Below, in pieces: positions 1-7,650 of a stretch of DNA of 64,000 nucleotides. The notes under the pieces were generated by a model. The model had not been told where the DNA came from and ran no database searches. It was given only the letters and a program-made list of their open reading frames with translations. Source of the DNA: Actinoplanes sp. NBRC 103695 (GTDB lineage Bacteria > Actinomycetota > Actinomycetes > Mycobacteriales > Micromonosporaceae); NCBI RefSeq assembly GCF_030269485.1, contig NZ_BSTL01000030.1:49593-113592 (forward strand), given 5' to 3'. How positions within the stretch are numbered: the first letter of the stretch is position 1; each line of letters begins with the position of its first letter. A program made the translations under genes and the position numbers.

Positions 1-165
1 GCCTACGCGGCGAACCCGCCGGACGACACGATGCGCGTGCTCGCCGTCCGGGTGGACGGCGGCACCGAGGTCGTGGCGTTCGCCTGGTCGCGTGGCGGCA
101 CCGGCAGCCTGGAGATCCGGCGCCGCGCCGGGCTGATCACCGGCCTGCTGGTCCGGTTCGACTGA
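1..165 (+). CDS. C-terminal end of an unidentified protein (partial)
   Basis: Frame 1 is open from the first base to a TGA at 163-165 and gives 54 residues ending LITGLLVRFD. Codons are G/C-rich at third positions, as expected for a real gene here. The fragment mixes short beta-like stretches (VLAVRVDGG, VVAFAWSRGG) with an Arg-rich turn. No family could be recognised; the start and most of the protein lie outside the window. Confidence 0.55.
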   Translation, partial: AYAANPPDDTMRVLAVRVDGGTEVVAFAWSRGGTGSLEIRRRAGLITGLLVRFD

Positions 166-173
166 GCCCGGCG

Positions 174-269
174 CGGCGCGCACGGCCGCGAAGGGCGCGG
201 TCAGTCGGCGCGCACGGCCGCGAAAAGCATGGTCAGTCGGCGCGCACGGCCGCGAAAAGCGTGGTCAGC
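174..269. repeat. Three tandem 32-bp GC-rich repeats
   Basis: Three consecutive 32-bp units (174-205, 206-237, 238-269) share the core CGGCGCGCACGGCCGCGAA and end in GGTCAG. Units two and three differ at one position; unit one is more diverged. They fill the gap between two convergent genes and run into the last codons of the leftward gene, so they probably arose by slippage or duplication of that gene's 3' end. No regulatory role is evident. Confidence 0.8.
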
Positions 270-678
270 GGGACAGGAGCTTGTCCAGCTTGGTGAAGCT
301 GGAGCTCCAGCCCTCGCGCGCGCCGCCCTCGACCTCGGGCGGGTACGGGCCCTGGGTGAGGACCAGACGGGTACGCCCGCCCTCCTCGTCGTGGAACTCG
401 ATGCTCAGGCGCATGCCGGCCGACTCGCCGACCAGCAGCCGATTTTCGATCACCTCGAGGAACGTGGCCTCGACCGGTGATGTGAGGGCCGGGTCCTCGT
501 CGCTGACCATCGTGAAGCGCTGGTGGCCGCCGGTCACCGCGTCGATCGACACGCTGTCGCGGGGCACCGACCAGCCGACCGGGCCGAACCAGCTCGCCAG
601 CTGCTCGGGGTCGACGAAGGCGCGGTAGACCAGCTCGCGGGGCGCGTCGAAGACGCGGGTGATGACGAGGTCGGTCAC
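265..678 (-). CDS. SRPBCC / AHSA1-type START-like protein
   Basis: This is a 137-residue protein of the AHSA1 (activator of Hsp90 ATPase homologue) branch of the SRPBCC superfamily, a single small helix-grip domain. It opens with the characteristic TRVFDAPRELVYRAFVDPE and a following W-F-GP motif, then beta strands ending in a long C-terminal helix (EGWSSSFTKLDKLL). Length is typical of the family. Members bind hydrophobic ligands, and many sit beside ArsR regulators, but none is seen here. The physiological ligand cannot be told from sequence. The 3' end abuts the 32-bp repeats. Confidence 0.88.
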   Translation of the reverse strand: MTDLVITRVFDAPRELVYRAFVDPEQLASWFGPVGWSVPRDSVSIDAVTGGHQRFTMVSDEDPALTSPVEATFLEVIENRLLVGESAGMRLSIEFHDEEGGRTRLVLTQGPYPPEVEGGAREGWSSSFTKLDKLLSR

Positions 679-687
679 GATCTCACC

Positions 688-1227
688 TCAGACTTTGGAG
701 GGCATCCGCCGGTGCAGTTCCGCGAGGAGCGTACGCGGCCCGGGTGACATGAGTCCGATGTCGACCAGGTACGAGTCGCCGCGCCGCCGGGGCTGCCGTC
801 CGGGGCCGGGCAGCTCGGTGACCGCGCCGGGGCCGGTCGGCGTGACGACCAGCTCGGTGAAGACGCCACGGTGGCGCAGGGCGACCGCGGCCACGCCGGA
901 CCAGGGTATGGCGACGCCGCGCCGGCCGGTTGCCGCGAACTCCAGCCCGTGCATCGAGCTGTGCAGCCAGCCGAGCCGGTTCCAGGCGACCAGGATGATC
1001 ACGCTGGCGGTGACCGTGGGGACGAGGATCAGGCTCTCGGCGATGGTGGCGATGTCGTCCGCGCCGGGGCGTGACCCGAAGGCCGCCGCGATCAGGATCC
1101 ACAGCCCGCGGCAGACCGCCCAGGCGATCGCGATGACCCAGAGCATGGTCACGAAGACCTGGCCGCGCGGCTGGAAGAAACCGGCCGTGTCCTCGGTGGG
1201 GCCGATTACCGGATGCTCGGGGTCCAT
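688..1227 (-). CDS. Two-helix membrane protein with PH-like C-terminal domain
   Basis: A 179-residue protein beginning MDPEHPVIG. Two hydrophobic segments (about residues 25-48 and 62-82) precede a soluble C-terminal part with the beta-rich pattern RRGVAIPWSGVAAVALRHRG typical of bacterial PH-like (bPH2/YdbT-type) domains. The frame is open further upstream, but the ATG at 1227 is chosen because more upstream starts would run through the divergent acetyltransferase gene. The stop is 9 bp before the start of the AHSA1-like gene, so the two are probably cotranscribed. Function unknown; membrane-associated by prediction. Confidence 0.7.
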   Translation of the reverse strand: MDPEHPVIGPTEDTAGFFQPRGQVFVTMLWVIAIAWAVCRGLWILIAAAFGSRPGADDIATIAESLILVPTVTASVIILVAWNRLGWLHSSMHGLEFAATGRRGVAIPWSGVAAVALRHRGVFTELVVTPTGPGAVTELPGPGRQPRRRGDSYLVDIGLMSPGPRTLLAELHRRMPSKV

Positions 1228-1284
1228 GAGGGCATTATGCCCCGGTTTGACGCTCACAGGCCGGAGATGCGCCATCATGATCAC

Positions 1285-1731
1285 ATGACGGTGGTGAGGT
1301 TGACCGCGACGCATCCGTGGTTCCCGGACGCGGTCGCGCAGTTCGACGCGTACCGGCAGCACTACGGCGCGAACCCGGCGCCCGAGGCGACCGAGGAGTG
1401 GATGCGCGACCAGATGGTCACCGACCGGCTGCGGGTCTTCGCGGCGGGACACAACGACATGGTCCGCGGCGTGCTCACCATCACGGTCGTACCCGCGTCC
1501 CTCACCCTGCGCACGATCTGGATGATCCGCGACGTCTACGTCGACCCGTCCGCGCGCCGCGCCGGTCTGGCCCACGCGCTGCTCGCGCACGTCGCCGAGG
1601 CGGCCCGCGAGGAGGGCGCGCACCGGCTGTCGCTGCAGACCGAGCCCGACAACGTCCGGGCCATCCAGCTCTACGTCTCGGCGGGATTCCAGCCGGTCAC
1701 GGAAGTGGTGAACTGGGCTCGAGTGCTGTGA
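1285..1731 (+). CDS. GNAT-family N-acetyltransferase
   Basis: A 148-residue GCN5-related acetyltransferase. The acetyl-CoA binding motif A is visible as VDPSARRAGLAHALLAHV (R-x-x-G-x-A equivalent), preceded by the IRDVYVDP strand and followed by the C-terminal motif B ... LYVSAGFQ. The ATG at 1285 is preferred over one at 1213 because it starts directly before the domain's first strand and avoids overlap with the divergent gene. The acceptor substrate is unknown. Its last 35 bp overlap the tail of the convergent phosphatidyltransferase gene. Confidence 0.85.
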   Translation: MTVVRLTATHPWFPDAVAQFDAYRQHYGANPAPEATEEWMRDQMVTDRLRVFAAGHNDMVRGVLTITVVPASLTLRTIWMIRDVYVDPSARRAGLAHALLAHVAEAAREEGAHRLSLQTEPDNVRAIQLYVSAGFQPVTEVVNWARVL

Positions 1732-2653
1732 TCCGTGGCCCCGGCCCTGACTCCGGCCCTGACTCCGGCCCTGACTCCGGCCCTGACTCCGGCCCTGACT
1801 CCGGCCCTGACCCCGGCGCGGTGGCCTCGGCCAGGTGCCGGGCGAAGGTCCGCGTCGCCGACCACAGCTTGTAGATCAGCAGCAGCTCGAACCCGACGAG
1901 CAGCGCCGCCGCCACCAGCGTGGCCGGAATGATCAGGCTGGTGGCCGGGCCGACGATGAAGACGAACATCTGGAACTCGATGCCGCTGAACAGGTGCGCC
2001 CGGATCCGCCGGCCGAAGAGCCGGTTGCGCAGCGTGGAGAAGGCGCCGAACCGGCCGCGGAAGTCGCCGTACATGTCGACGACCGCCCGCCCGTCGCCCT
2101 TGTCCTCGCCGTCCTCCAGGTAGATCGGCTCGGTCTCGCCGCGGGCGGCGGCCAGCCGGGACCGCATGTCGTTCTTGACCGCGGTCATCTGGAGCGCGTT
2201 CAGGTAGCGGAACATGTCCAGGAAGATCACCAGGCCGCCGAGCCAGACGTAGACGAACTCGCCGGTGCGCTCGAACTGCCCGCCCATCAGCGCGATCGTG
2301 CACACGAGCACGCGCAGCCGGTCGAACACGTAGTCGAGCCAGGAGCCGAACACCGACCCGCTGCCGTTCAGCCGGGCGATCTTGCCGTCCATGCAGTCCA
2401 GGACGAAGCTCAGGTGGAACAGCGCGGCGCCGGCGACCAGCCAGCCCCACGTCTGCTGCCAGAAGCAGGCCGCCGCGGCGACACCGACCAGGAACGCGGT
2501 GATCGTCAGCCGGTTCGGCGTGACCGCACGCCACGGTGAGACCAGCCGGACCAGCCGGGAGGCCAGCGGATCGACCAGCCAGACCGTCCACCAGGCGTCG
2601 CGATCCTTGTAAGTGCGCTCGCGAATGTCCGCCAGCGCTACTCGTTCCGCCAT
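1697..2653 (-). CDS. CDP-alcohol phosphatidyltransferase family membrane enzyme
   Basis: A 318-residue integral membrane protein with the full family signature D-x2-D-G-x2-A-R-x8-G-x3-D-x3-D, seen as DCMDGKIARLN...GSVFGSWLDYVFD. Several hydrophobic segments surround it. Family members transfer a phospho-alcohol from a CDP-activated donor to make phospholipids or inositol phosphates; the acceptor here is not clear. Start taken at the ATG at 2653 (MAERVALADIRER). The C-terminus is a soluble tail made of five to six Gly-Pro-Glu-Ser repeats encoded by a 12-bp tandem repeat; this tail is outside the catalytic domain and is probably unstructured. Divergent from the HPRT-like gene. Confidence 0.85.
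   Translation of the reverse strand: MAERVALADIRERTYKDRDAWWTVWLVDPLASRLVRLVSPWRAVTPNRLTITAFLVGVAAAACFWQQTWGWLVAGAALFHLSFVLDCMDGKIARLNGSGSVFGSWLDYVFDRLRVLVCTIALMGGQFERTGEFVYVWLGGLVIFLDMFRYLNALQMTAVKNDMRSRLAAARGETEPIYLEDGEDKGDGRAVVDMYGDFRGRFGAFSTLRNRLFGRRIRAHLFSGIEFQMFVFIVGPATSLIIPATLVAAALLVGFELLLIYKLWSATRTFARHLAEATAPGSGPESGPESGPESGPESGPESGPGPRITALEPSSPLP
1741..1812. repeat. 12-bp tandem repeat encoding a GPES tail
   Basis: Five perfect and one degenerate copies of CCGGCCCTGACT. On the minus strand they encode repeated Gly-Pro-Glu-Ser in the C-terminal tail of the CDP-alcohol phosphatidyltransferase. The unit length is a multiple of three, so copy number can change without a frameshift. Confidence 0.95.
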
Positions 2654-2774
2654 GACCGCTACCCCGCCGATGTTATGTACACGTGAACAAAAGCTGTCGT
2701 GCAGCATAGGCCCCTCGGTGACGGTGATCGTGACAGGATCACCCCGGCGGGTCGGATCTTTGCTGGGAGAGTGT

Positions 2775-3341
2775 GTGGACGCCGAGCACGTCGCCGCGGA
2801 CCTCGAGTCCGTGCTGCTGACCGAGGAGCAGATCCGCGAGCGGGTGGCCGCCCTGGCCGCGGAACTGGCCACCGACTACGCGGGGCGCACGCCGGTCATG
2901 GTCGGTGTGCTGGCGGGCGCGGCGACGTTCACCGTCGACCTGGCGCGCGCCTATCCCGGCCAGGTGGAGATCGGCTGGATGGCGATCAAGTCCTACAGCA
3001 CGCGCAACCGGGCGTCCGGCTCCGTACGCCTGCTCAAAGATCTTGATCTGGACATCGAGAACCGCGACGTGATCATCGTCGAGGGGGTCATCGACACCGG
3101 GCTGACGATGAACTGGCTGATCGGCAATCTGCGCCAGCGCGGGCCACGGTCGATCGCGGCGTGTGCGCTGATGCGGCGCCCGGACACGCCGGACTTCGGG
3201 GACACGCGGGCGTACGTCGGCTTCGACGTCCCGCCGGGCCTGATCGTCGGCTACGGCCTCGACCACCGCGGCCGGTACCGCAACCTCAGCTGCGCCGCGG
3301 TCCTGGCCCCGCACGTCCATGCGGCGGTCAGCGCGCACTGA
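2775..3341 (+). CDS. Hypoxanthine phosphoribosyltransferase-like protein
   Basis: A 188-residue type I phosphoribosyltransferase. It matches purine salvage HPRTs: SVRLLKDLDLDIENRDVIIV leads into the PRPP loop VEGVIDTGLT, and the C-terminus VGFDVPPGLIVGYGLDHRGRYRNL is the HPRT-type hood. GTG at 2775 is chosen because GGGAGA precedes it by four bases and translation begins next to the domain. The PRPP loop reads E-G-V-I-D-T-G where HPRTs normally have E-D-[IV]-[IV]-D-[TS]-G, so one of the two ribose-contacting acidic residues is Gly. The general-base Asp is kept. Probably a paralogue of the housekeeping enzyme. Confidence 0.82.
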   Translation: MDAEHVAADLESVLLTEEQIRERVAALAAELATDYAGRTPVMVGVLAGAATFTVDLARAYPGQVEIGWMAIKSYSTRNRASGSVRLLKDLDLDIENRDVIIVEGVIDTGLTMNWLIGNLRQRGPRSIAACALMRRPDTPDFGDTRAYVGFDVPPGLIVGYGLDHRGRYRNLSCAAVLAPHVHAAVSAH

Positions 3342-4050
3342 CCCCCGGGCCGCCGAAGACCACCCGGACGCCGGGGGAGTAGAGGACGCTCGCCGGTAGG
3401 CCCGTCGGCGCGGGCAGTCCCGATGCCGCGATCAGGGACTCGTCGCAGTGCAGGAGCTCGGCCCGGTGCAGCGGCCACGTCGGGTGGTCGTTGGGCAGGT
3501 GGACCGTGCGGCCCCAGGCACGGGTGTGCAGTCCCCAGCGCGCGGTGAGGAAATGCTCCAGCGGGGTCGGCGTCTCGATCGGCTCGCCGCGACGGACCGC
3601 GAACGACGAGCGGGCGGTGCGCCTGCTGCTCGCGTACTCGAAGACCTGGTCCTTCTGCCGCAGGCTCATCCGGGCCCAGCGGTAGGGAAGGCGCAGCGTG
3701 GCCTGGGCGGTCAGCACCGGGATCAGGCGCTCGGCGTCGAGCGAGAGGAAGACGACCGCCCGCCGGCCGCGCGCGTCGACGCTGTAGAGGCGCACGTTGG
3801 TCTCGCAGAAGGTGCCCAGGTAGGGGATGCCGGGACCGCGCAGCGGGCCGAGCCCGACCATCCGGAAGCCGATCAGGCCGACGTACGTGACGCCGTCGAT
3901 CACGTCGGGCCGGGTGCCGCGCGGCAGGAACGGCGCCACCACCGCCGGATCGAGCGCCCAGTGCAGGAAGGCGAGGTCGCGCCACTGCTGGACCAGCCAG
4001 GGCCGGCGGACCGGCCGGGTGGTGAGCGGCGTGACCCCCTCGACGTTCAG
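3328..4050 (-). CDS. DUF2071 (YqjF-like) family protein
   Basis: The frame encodes up to 240 residues with the DUF2071 pattern: RPWLVQQWRDLAFLHWALDP, then FLPRGTRPDVIDGVTYVGLIGFRM and FCETNVRLYSVDARGRRAVVFLSLDA. The first standard start (GTG at 3942) would remove the conserved N-terminal 36 residues, so the true start is probably upstream, near a CTG at 4048-4050 which follows a purine-rich GGTGGGG and overlaps the TGA of the upstream reductase. The exact start is therefore unresolved. Biochemical role unknown. It is translationally coupled to the aldo/keto reductase and overlaps the HPRT-like gene by 14 bp at the 3' end. Confidence 0.72.
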   Translation of the reverse strand: MNVEGVTPLTTRPVRRPWLVQQWRDLAFLHWALDPAVVAPFLPRGTRPDVIDGVTYVGLIGFRMVGLGPLRGPGIPYLGTFCETNVRLYSVDARGRRAVVFLSLDAERLIPVLTAQATLRLPYRWARMSLRQKDQVFEYASSRRTARSSFAVRRGEPIETPTPLEHFLTARWGLHTRAWGRTVHLPNDHPTWPLHRAELLHCDESLIAASGLPAPTGLPASVLYSPGVRVVFGGPGVSAR

Positions 4051-5021
4051 TGCCCCACCTGCGACATGTCGGCGTAGCGGTCACCGGCCGGCGGCGCGAT
4101 CGCGGTCAGCCGGTCGAGCTGCCCGGGCGTCAGCGTGAGCGCGACGGCGCCGGCGTTCTCCTCCAGCCGCGCCACCCGCTTGGTGCTGGGGATCGGGACC
4201 ACGTCGTCACCCTGAGTGAGCAGCCAGGCCAGCGCCACCTGCGCCGGGGTCGCGGACGCCTCCACGGCGACCTCGCGGACGACCCGCACGATCTCCAGGT
4301 TCGCGGTGAAGTTGTCGCCGGTGAACCGAGGATTGCCCTTGCGGAAATCGTCGTCGTCGAAGCCGTCGGGGGACGTGATGTGGCCGGTCAGGAAACCGCG
4401 GCCCAGCGGCGAGAACGGCACCAGCCCGATGCCCAGCTCACGCAGCGTGGGCAGCACCTCGGCCTCCGGGTCACGGGTCCACAGCGAGTACTCCGACTGC
4501 AGCGCGGTGATCGGATGCACCGCGTGGGCCCGGCGGATCGTCGCGGGCGCCGCCTCGGACAGCCCGAGGTGCCGGACCTTGCCGGCCGCCACGAGCTCGG
4601 CCATCGCGCCGACGGTGTCCTCGATCGGGATCGTCGTGTCGACCCGGTGCAGGTAGTAGAGGTCGATGTGGTCGGTGCCGAGCCGGCTGAGCGAGCCGTC
4701 GATCGCGGCCCGTACGTTGTCGGGGTGCCCGTCGACGACCCGGCCGCCGCCCCGCCCGATGTGCGACATCAGGCCGAACTTGGTGGCCAGCACCACCTCG
4801 TCGCGGCGCCCCGCCAGCGCCCTGCCGAGCAGCTCCTCGTTGGTGAACGGGCCGTAGCGCTCGGCCGTGTCGAGGAACGTGACGCCGAGCTCGATCGCCC
4901 GGTGCAGGGTGCGGATCGACTCCGCCTCGTCGGTGTCCTTGCCGGTGTACAGCGCGGACATGCCCATGCAACCCAGCCCGACGCGGGACACGCCCAGCCC
5001 CGCCAGCGATACCTGCCTCAT
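4047..5021 (-). CDS. Aldo/keto reductase
   Basis: A 324-residue NADPH-dependent oxidoreductase of the AKR superfamily with an (alpha/beta)8 barrel. Catalytic tetrad regions are visible: FLDTAERYG (Asp and Tyr), VVLATKFG (Lys) and DLYYLHRVD (His). The NADPH-binding C-terminal part is seen in VPIPSTKRVARLEENAGA. Resembles the YajO/IolS-type branch (AKR11-13), which reduces small aldehydes and ketones. ATG at 5021; a TAGGTT hexamer lies 9 bases before it. The DUF2071 gene follows with overlap, suggesting a two-gene unit. Confidence 0.92.
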   Translation of the reverse strand: MRQVSLAGLGVSRVGLGCMGMSALYTGKDTDEAESIRTLHRAIELGVTFLDTAERYGPFTNEELLGRALAGRRDEVVLATKFGLMSHIGRGGGRVVDGHPDNVRAAIDGSLSRLGTDHIDLYYLHRVDTTIPIEDTVGAMAELVAAGKVRHLGLSEAAPATIRRAHAVHPITALQSEYSLWTRDPEAEVLPTLRELGIGLVPFSPLGRGFLTGHITSPDGFDDDDFRKGNPRFTGDNFTANLEIVRVVREVAVEASATPAQVALAWLLTQGDDVVPIPSTKRVARLEENAGAVALTLTPGQLDRLTAIAPPAGDRYADMSQVGH

Positions 5022-5042
5022 AACCTGAAGAACCTACGCCGG

Positions 5043-5849
5043 TCAGGGCCCGAGCTCCCACAACAGGCGGTAGAACGCGATGCGTACGGGATCGGGCTCC
5101 ACGCCGTACGCGGCGAAGAACGCGTCCTGCCAGCCCGGCCCGAAGTTCCAGTCCAGGCTCCACGACGCGATCGCCAGATCCGCCCAGCGGTCCGCGACGC
5201 CCAGCGTGGCCAGGTCGACGTGCCCGGTCCACCGGCCCTCCTCGTCGACCAGTGTGTTCGGCGCGCACGCGTCGCCGTGGCAGACCACCATCCGGTCGAT
5301 CGGCGGCCGGTCCACCGCCCGCGCGAGGGCCTCCGCCACGGTCAGGTGGTGGTAGTCGGGGTGCCACCGCGCCACGTCGATCAGCCCGCGGGTGGCGCGT
5401 TCGCAGGCCGACGCGAGGCGGTTCTCCACGGACCAGCTGTACGGGCACTCGTCCACCGGCAGCGTGTCGTGCAACGCTCGCAACCCGCGGCCGATCGCCG
5501 CGACCGACGGCGCCGGGTCGGCCAGCCAGCGTTCGTCGACGGCGTTGCCGCCGGGCAGGGCCGCGGTCTGCAGCCAGGTTCCGGTGTGGTCGCTCCCGGA
5601 GGACAACACCTGGGGTACGCGCGTGAAGGGCCGCGCCCAGGCCAGCCGCTCGGCCTCCCGTGCCAGCGGAAGCCCGCTGCCCGCCGGGGCGAACTTCACG
5701 AAACTGCGCCCGGTCACCTCGTCGCGCATCTCGAACGTGGTCCCGCCCAGGACGTTCACCCAGACCGGACGCAGTGGACGCCCGCCCGCCAGAGTCCGCA
5801 CCGCCTCGGGCACCACGATGTCTGTCCGCGGTAGGTTCGACAGAAGCAT
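5043..5849 (-). CDS. Aminoglycoside phosphotransferase (APH)-family kinase
   Basis: A 268-residue protein-kinase-like phosphotransferase of the APH family, close in layout to APH(3') enzymes. The catalytic Brenner motif is VCHGDACAPNTL, and the Mg-binding region is HVDLATLGVADRWADLA (GxxDRxxDxA). A Lys in FVKFAPAG and a Glu in the next helix fit ATP binding. The ATG at 5849 is preferred; it starts just before the N-terminal lobe. Whether the substrate is an aminoglycoside (intrinsic resistance) or an endogenous metabolite cannot be told from sequence. It stands alone, 21 bp after the reductase start on the same strand. Confidence 0.85.
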   Translation of the reverse strand: MLLSNLPRTDIVVPEAVRTLAGGRPLRPVWVNVLGGTTFEMRDEVTGRSFVKFAPAGSGLPLAREAERLAWARPFTRVPQVLSSGSDHTGTWLQTAALPGGNAVDERWLADPAPSVAAIGRGLRALHDTLPVDECPYSWSVENRLASACERATRGLIDVARWHPDYHHLTVAEALARAVDRPPIDRMVVCHGDACAPNTLVDEEGRWTGHVDLATLGVADRWADLAIASWSLDWNFGPGWQDAFFAAYGVEPDPVRIAFYRLLWELGP

Positions 5850-5934
5850 GAGCCACCCCGATCGGTGATGATCCGTGTTCGGCACTTACACGTATCGTGG
5901 AATGCCCCGGTCCCGCCACCCCTCGGAGACCCTC

Positions 5935-6669
5935 ATGCTTCTGCCGAACGGCCGACGTTCCGCCGTGCTGTCCGCCTTGGTGGCCGTCCTGGTGGGATTG
6001 GGCTGCGCCTCCGCGCCCGCCCGGCCCGGCGCCGCCCCGCCCGAGACTGATGAGACGCCTGTCACATCAGCGCCCGCCAGTGCCGACGCCGACGGCACCG
6101 ACAGCCCCGAGGAGTTCAAGGCGGACATCGGCGACGCCACCAAGATCGCCGAGGAGTACTGGTCCGGCGTCTTCGCCAAGAGCGGGCTGCGGTTCGAGCC
6201 GGTGGCGCGGGTGATCGCGTACGAGCAGGAGGGCGAGGTCGACTGCGGCGGCCAGCCCCTGGGGCTCAACAACGCCGCCTACTGTTCCGCCGGTGACTTC
6301 ATCGCCTACGACGTGAACTGGGCGTACGCGGCGTTCCAGCAGATCGGCGACGCGTTCATCTTCTACCTGCTCGGCCACGAGTACGCCCACGCCGTCCAGC
6401 TGCGGCTCAACCGGCGGGCCCAGTTCACCATCCAGCAGGAGCTGCAGGCCGACTGCATGGCCGGGGCGTACATCGGCGACATGGAGCGGCAGAAACGCCT
6501 GAGCCTGCAGGACGACGACACCGACGAGCTGGCGGCCGGGCTGGAGGCGGTCGGCGACGACCCCGGCCAGCCCTGGTTCGCGGAGGGCTCGCACGGCTCG
6601 GCGGAACAGCGCACCGAGTCGTTCGCCAAGGGTTACCGGGATTCGCTGGAGCCCTGCAAGCTGACGTGA
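5935..6669 (+). CDS. Secreted or lipoprotein neutral zinc metallopeptidase
   Basis: A 244-residue protein with an N-terminal hydrophobic signal (about residues 8-28) ending in VGLGCASAP, so it may be a lipoprotein, although the lipobox is weak (Gly at -3). The mature part carries the zincin motif HEYAH with a downstream ELQADCMAG that supplies the third zinc ligand, and the GGQPLGLNNAAYC pattern seen in YpfJ-like putative neutral zinc metallopeptidases. An acidic Ser/Thr/Asp linker joins signal and domain. ATG at 5935 is chosen; an in-frame ATG at 5902 would add 11 residues. Expected to act outside the membrane; substrate unknown. Confidence 0.85.
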   Translation: MLLPNGRRSAVLSALVAVLVGLGCASAPARPGAAPPETDETPVTSAPASADADGTDSPEEFKADIGDATKIAEEYWSGVFAKSGLRFEPVARVIAYEQEGEVDCGGQPLGLNNAAYCSAGDFIAYDVNWAYAAFQQIGDAFIFYLLGHEYAHAVQLRLNRRAQFTIQQELQADCMAGAYIGDMERQKRLSLQDDDTDELAAGLEAVGDDPGQPWFAEGSHGSAEQRTESFAKGYRDSLEPCKLT

Positions 6670-6720
6670 ACCCGGCGTGGGCGAGAATGGTGATCCGAGC
6701 GCGTCACCAGGAGGCAGGCC

Positions 6721-7383
6721 CTGACATCACCACTTCCCGCCGCGGTGCTCTTCGACATGGACGGCACTCTGGTCGACAGCGAACGGGTCTGGGACGTCGC
6801 CCTGCGTGAGCTGGCCGCGCTCGCCGGCGGCGAGCTGTCCCTGGCCGCCCGGCACGCGATGATCGGCAGCAACATGGGCCGCACCATGCAGATCCTGCGC
6901 GATGACCTGGGCCAGCCCGACCGTCCCGAGGCGCCCGACGTCGAGTGGCTCACCGACCGGGTCTTCGAGCTGTTCGCCGACGGCCTGGTGTGGCGCCCCG
7001 GCGCGTTCGAGCTGCTCACCGCGGTGCGCGAGGCGGGCCTGCCGACCGCGCTGGTGACGTCGACCGGGCGCCGCCTGGTCGAGGTGGCGCTGCGCACGAT
7101 CGGCCGCGACAACTTCGACGCCATCGTCGTAGGCGACGAGGTCAAAGCCCCCAAACCCGACCCCGAGCCCTACCGTACGGCCGCCGAGCTGCTCGGCGTC
7201 CCGATCGAACGCTGCGTCGCCATCGAGGACAGCCCCGTCGGCGTGGCCAGCGCCCTCGCCGCCGGCGCCGCCGTGCTGGCGATCCCCGCCGAGCTGGAGC
7301 TGCCCCCCACCGACGGCGTGCACCTGCGCTCGTCCCTCGAGGGGATCGACCCCGCCTACCTGGCCACCTTGCTCGCCGCCTGA
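6721..7383 (+). CDS. HAD-superfamily hydrolase (beta-phosphoglucomutase-like)
   Basis: A 220-residue HAD phosphatase with all four motifs: LFDMDGTLVDSE (I), VTSTGRR (II), KAPKPDPEPY (III) and AIEDSPVG (IV), plus a C1 cap helical insert. The likely start is a CTG at 6721: AGGAGG lies at 6709-6714, six bases away, whereas the first GTG in frame (6745) is already inside motif I's strand and has no ribosome-binding site. A GAGAAT hexamer at 6681 could be the -10. Substrate is a small phosphorylated metabolite, not identifiable from sequence. Confidence 0.85.
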   Translation: MTSPLPAAVLFDMDGTLVDSERVWDVALRELAALAGGELSLAARHAMIGSNMGRTMQILRDDLGQPDRPEAPDVEWLTDRVFELFADGLVWRPGAFELLTAVREAGLPTALVTSTGRRLVEVALRTIGRDNFDAIVVGDEVKAPKPDPEPYRTAAELLGVPIERCVAIEDSPVGVASALAAGAAVLAIPAELELPPTDGVHLRSSLEGIDPAYLATLLAA

Positions 7384-7476
7384 CCTTCTCCGCCTCTTCT
7401 CCGCCTGGGCCCTTCTCCGCGCGGTTTTCTTCGCCCGGGCGGTCAGCCGGCCCTGTCGCCGGCCGATGAGGCTCGG

Positions 7477-7623
7477 GTGGGCAACCACAGGAGAGCCAGG
7501 ACGGCCACCGCCGTCCTCGTCACCGCGGTCCTCGCCGCCGGCACCGACGCCCGCCGCGGCGACTCGGTCACGGTGTCCGTGGTCGGCGGCTTTCCCGATG
7601 CTGCCATCGTGACGCTTGACTGA
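7477..7623 (+). pseudogene. Possible remnant or short secreted peptide ORF
   Basis: An open frame from a GTG at 7477 to TGA at 7621-7623 would give 48 residues: a basic start (VGNHRRARTATAV), a hydrophobic stretch (LVTAVLAAG) and a short beta-like end (SVTVSVVGGFPDAAIVTLD). It looks like a signal peptide plus the beginning of a mature protein and may be the remains of a truncated gene. There is no clear ribosome-binding site. Its stop codon overlaps the promoter of the next gene. Low confidence that it is expressed. Confidence 0.25.
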
Positions 7624-7644
7624 CGTCATCGATGACGTCATAGT
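7616..7644 (+). promoter_or_regulatory. Promoter with embedded 20-bp palindromic operator
   Basis: TTGACT (7616-7621) and CATAGT (7639-7644) are spaced by 17 bp, an almost ideal sigma-70-type promoter. The spacer is filled by a perfect 20-bp palindrome TGACGTCATCGATGACGTCA (7621-7640), made of two TGACGTCA boxes. Only six bases separate the -10 from the ATG at 7651, so the transcript is predicted to be leaderless. A repressor on this palindrome would block RNA polymerase; the ribbon-helix-helix protein encoded next is the obvious candidate. Confidence 0.75.
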
Positions 7645-7650
7645 GGTGAC

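Noticed and set aside
2676..2689. Near-palindrome TGTACACGTGAACA between the divergent phosphatidyltransferase and HPRT-like genes
   Set aside because: One mismatch, single copy, and no regulator gene nearby; too weak to call an operator.
4471..5919. Long open frames antisense to or in another frame from the aldo/keto reductase and APH genes
   Set aside because: They are Arg/Ala/Gly/Pro-rich, match no domain and arise because high GC removes stop codons; the opposite frames hold clear families.
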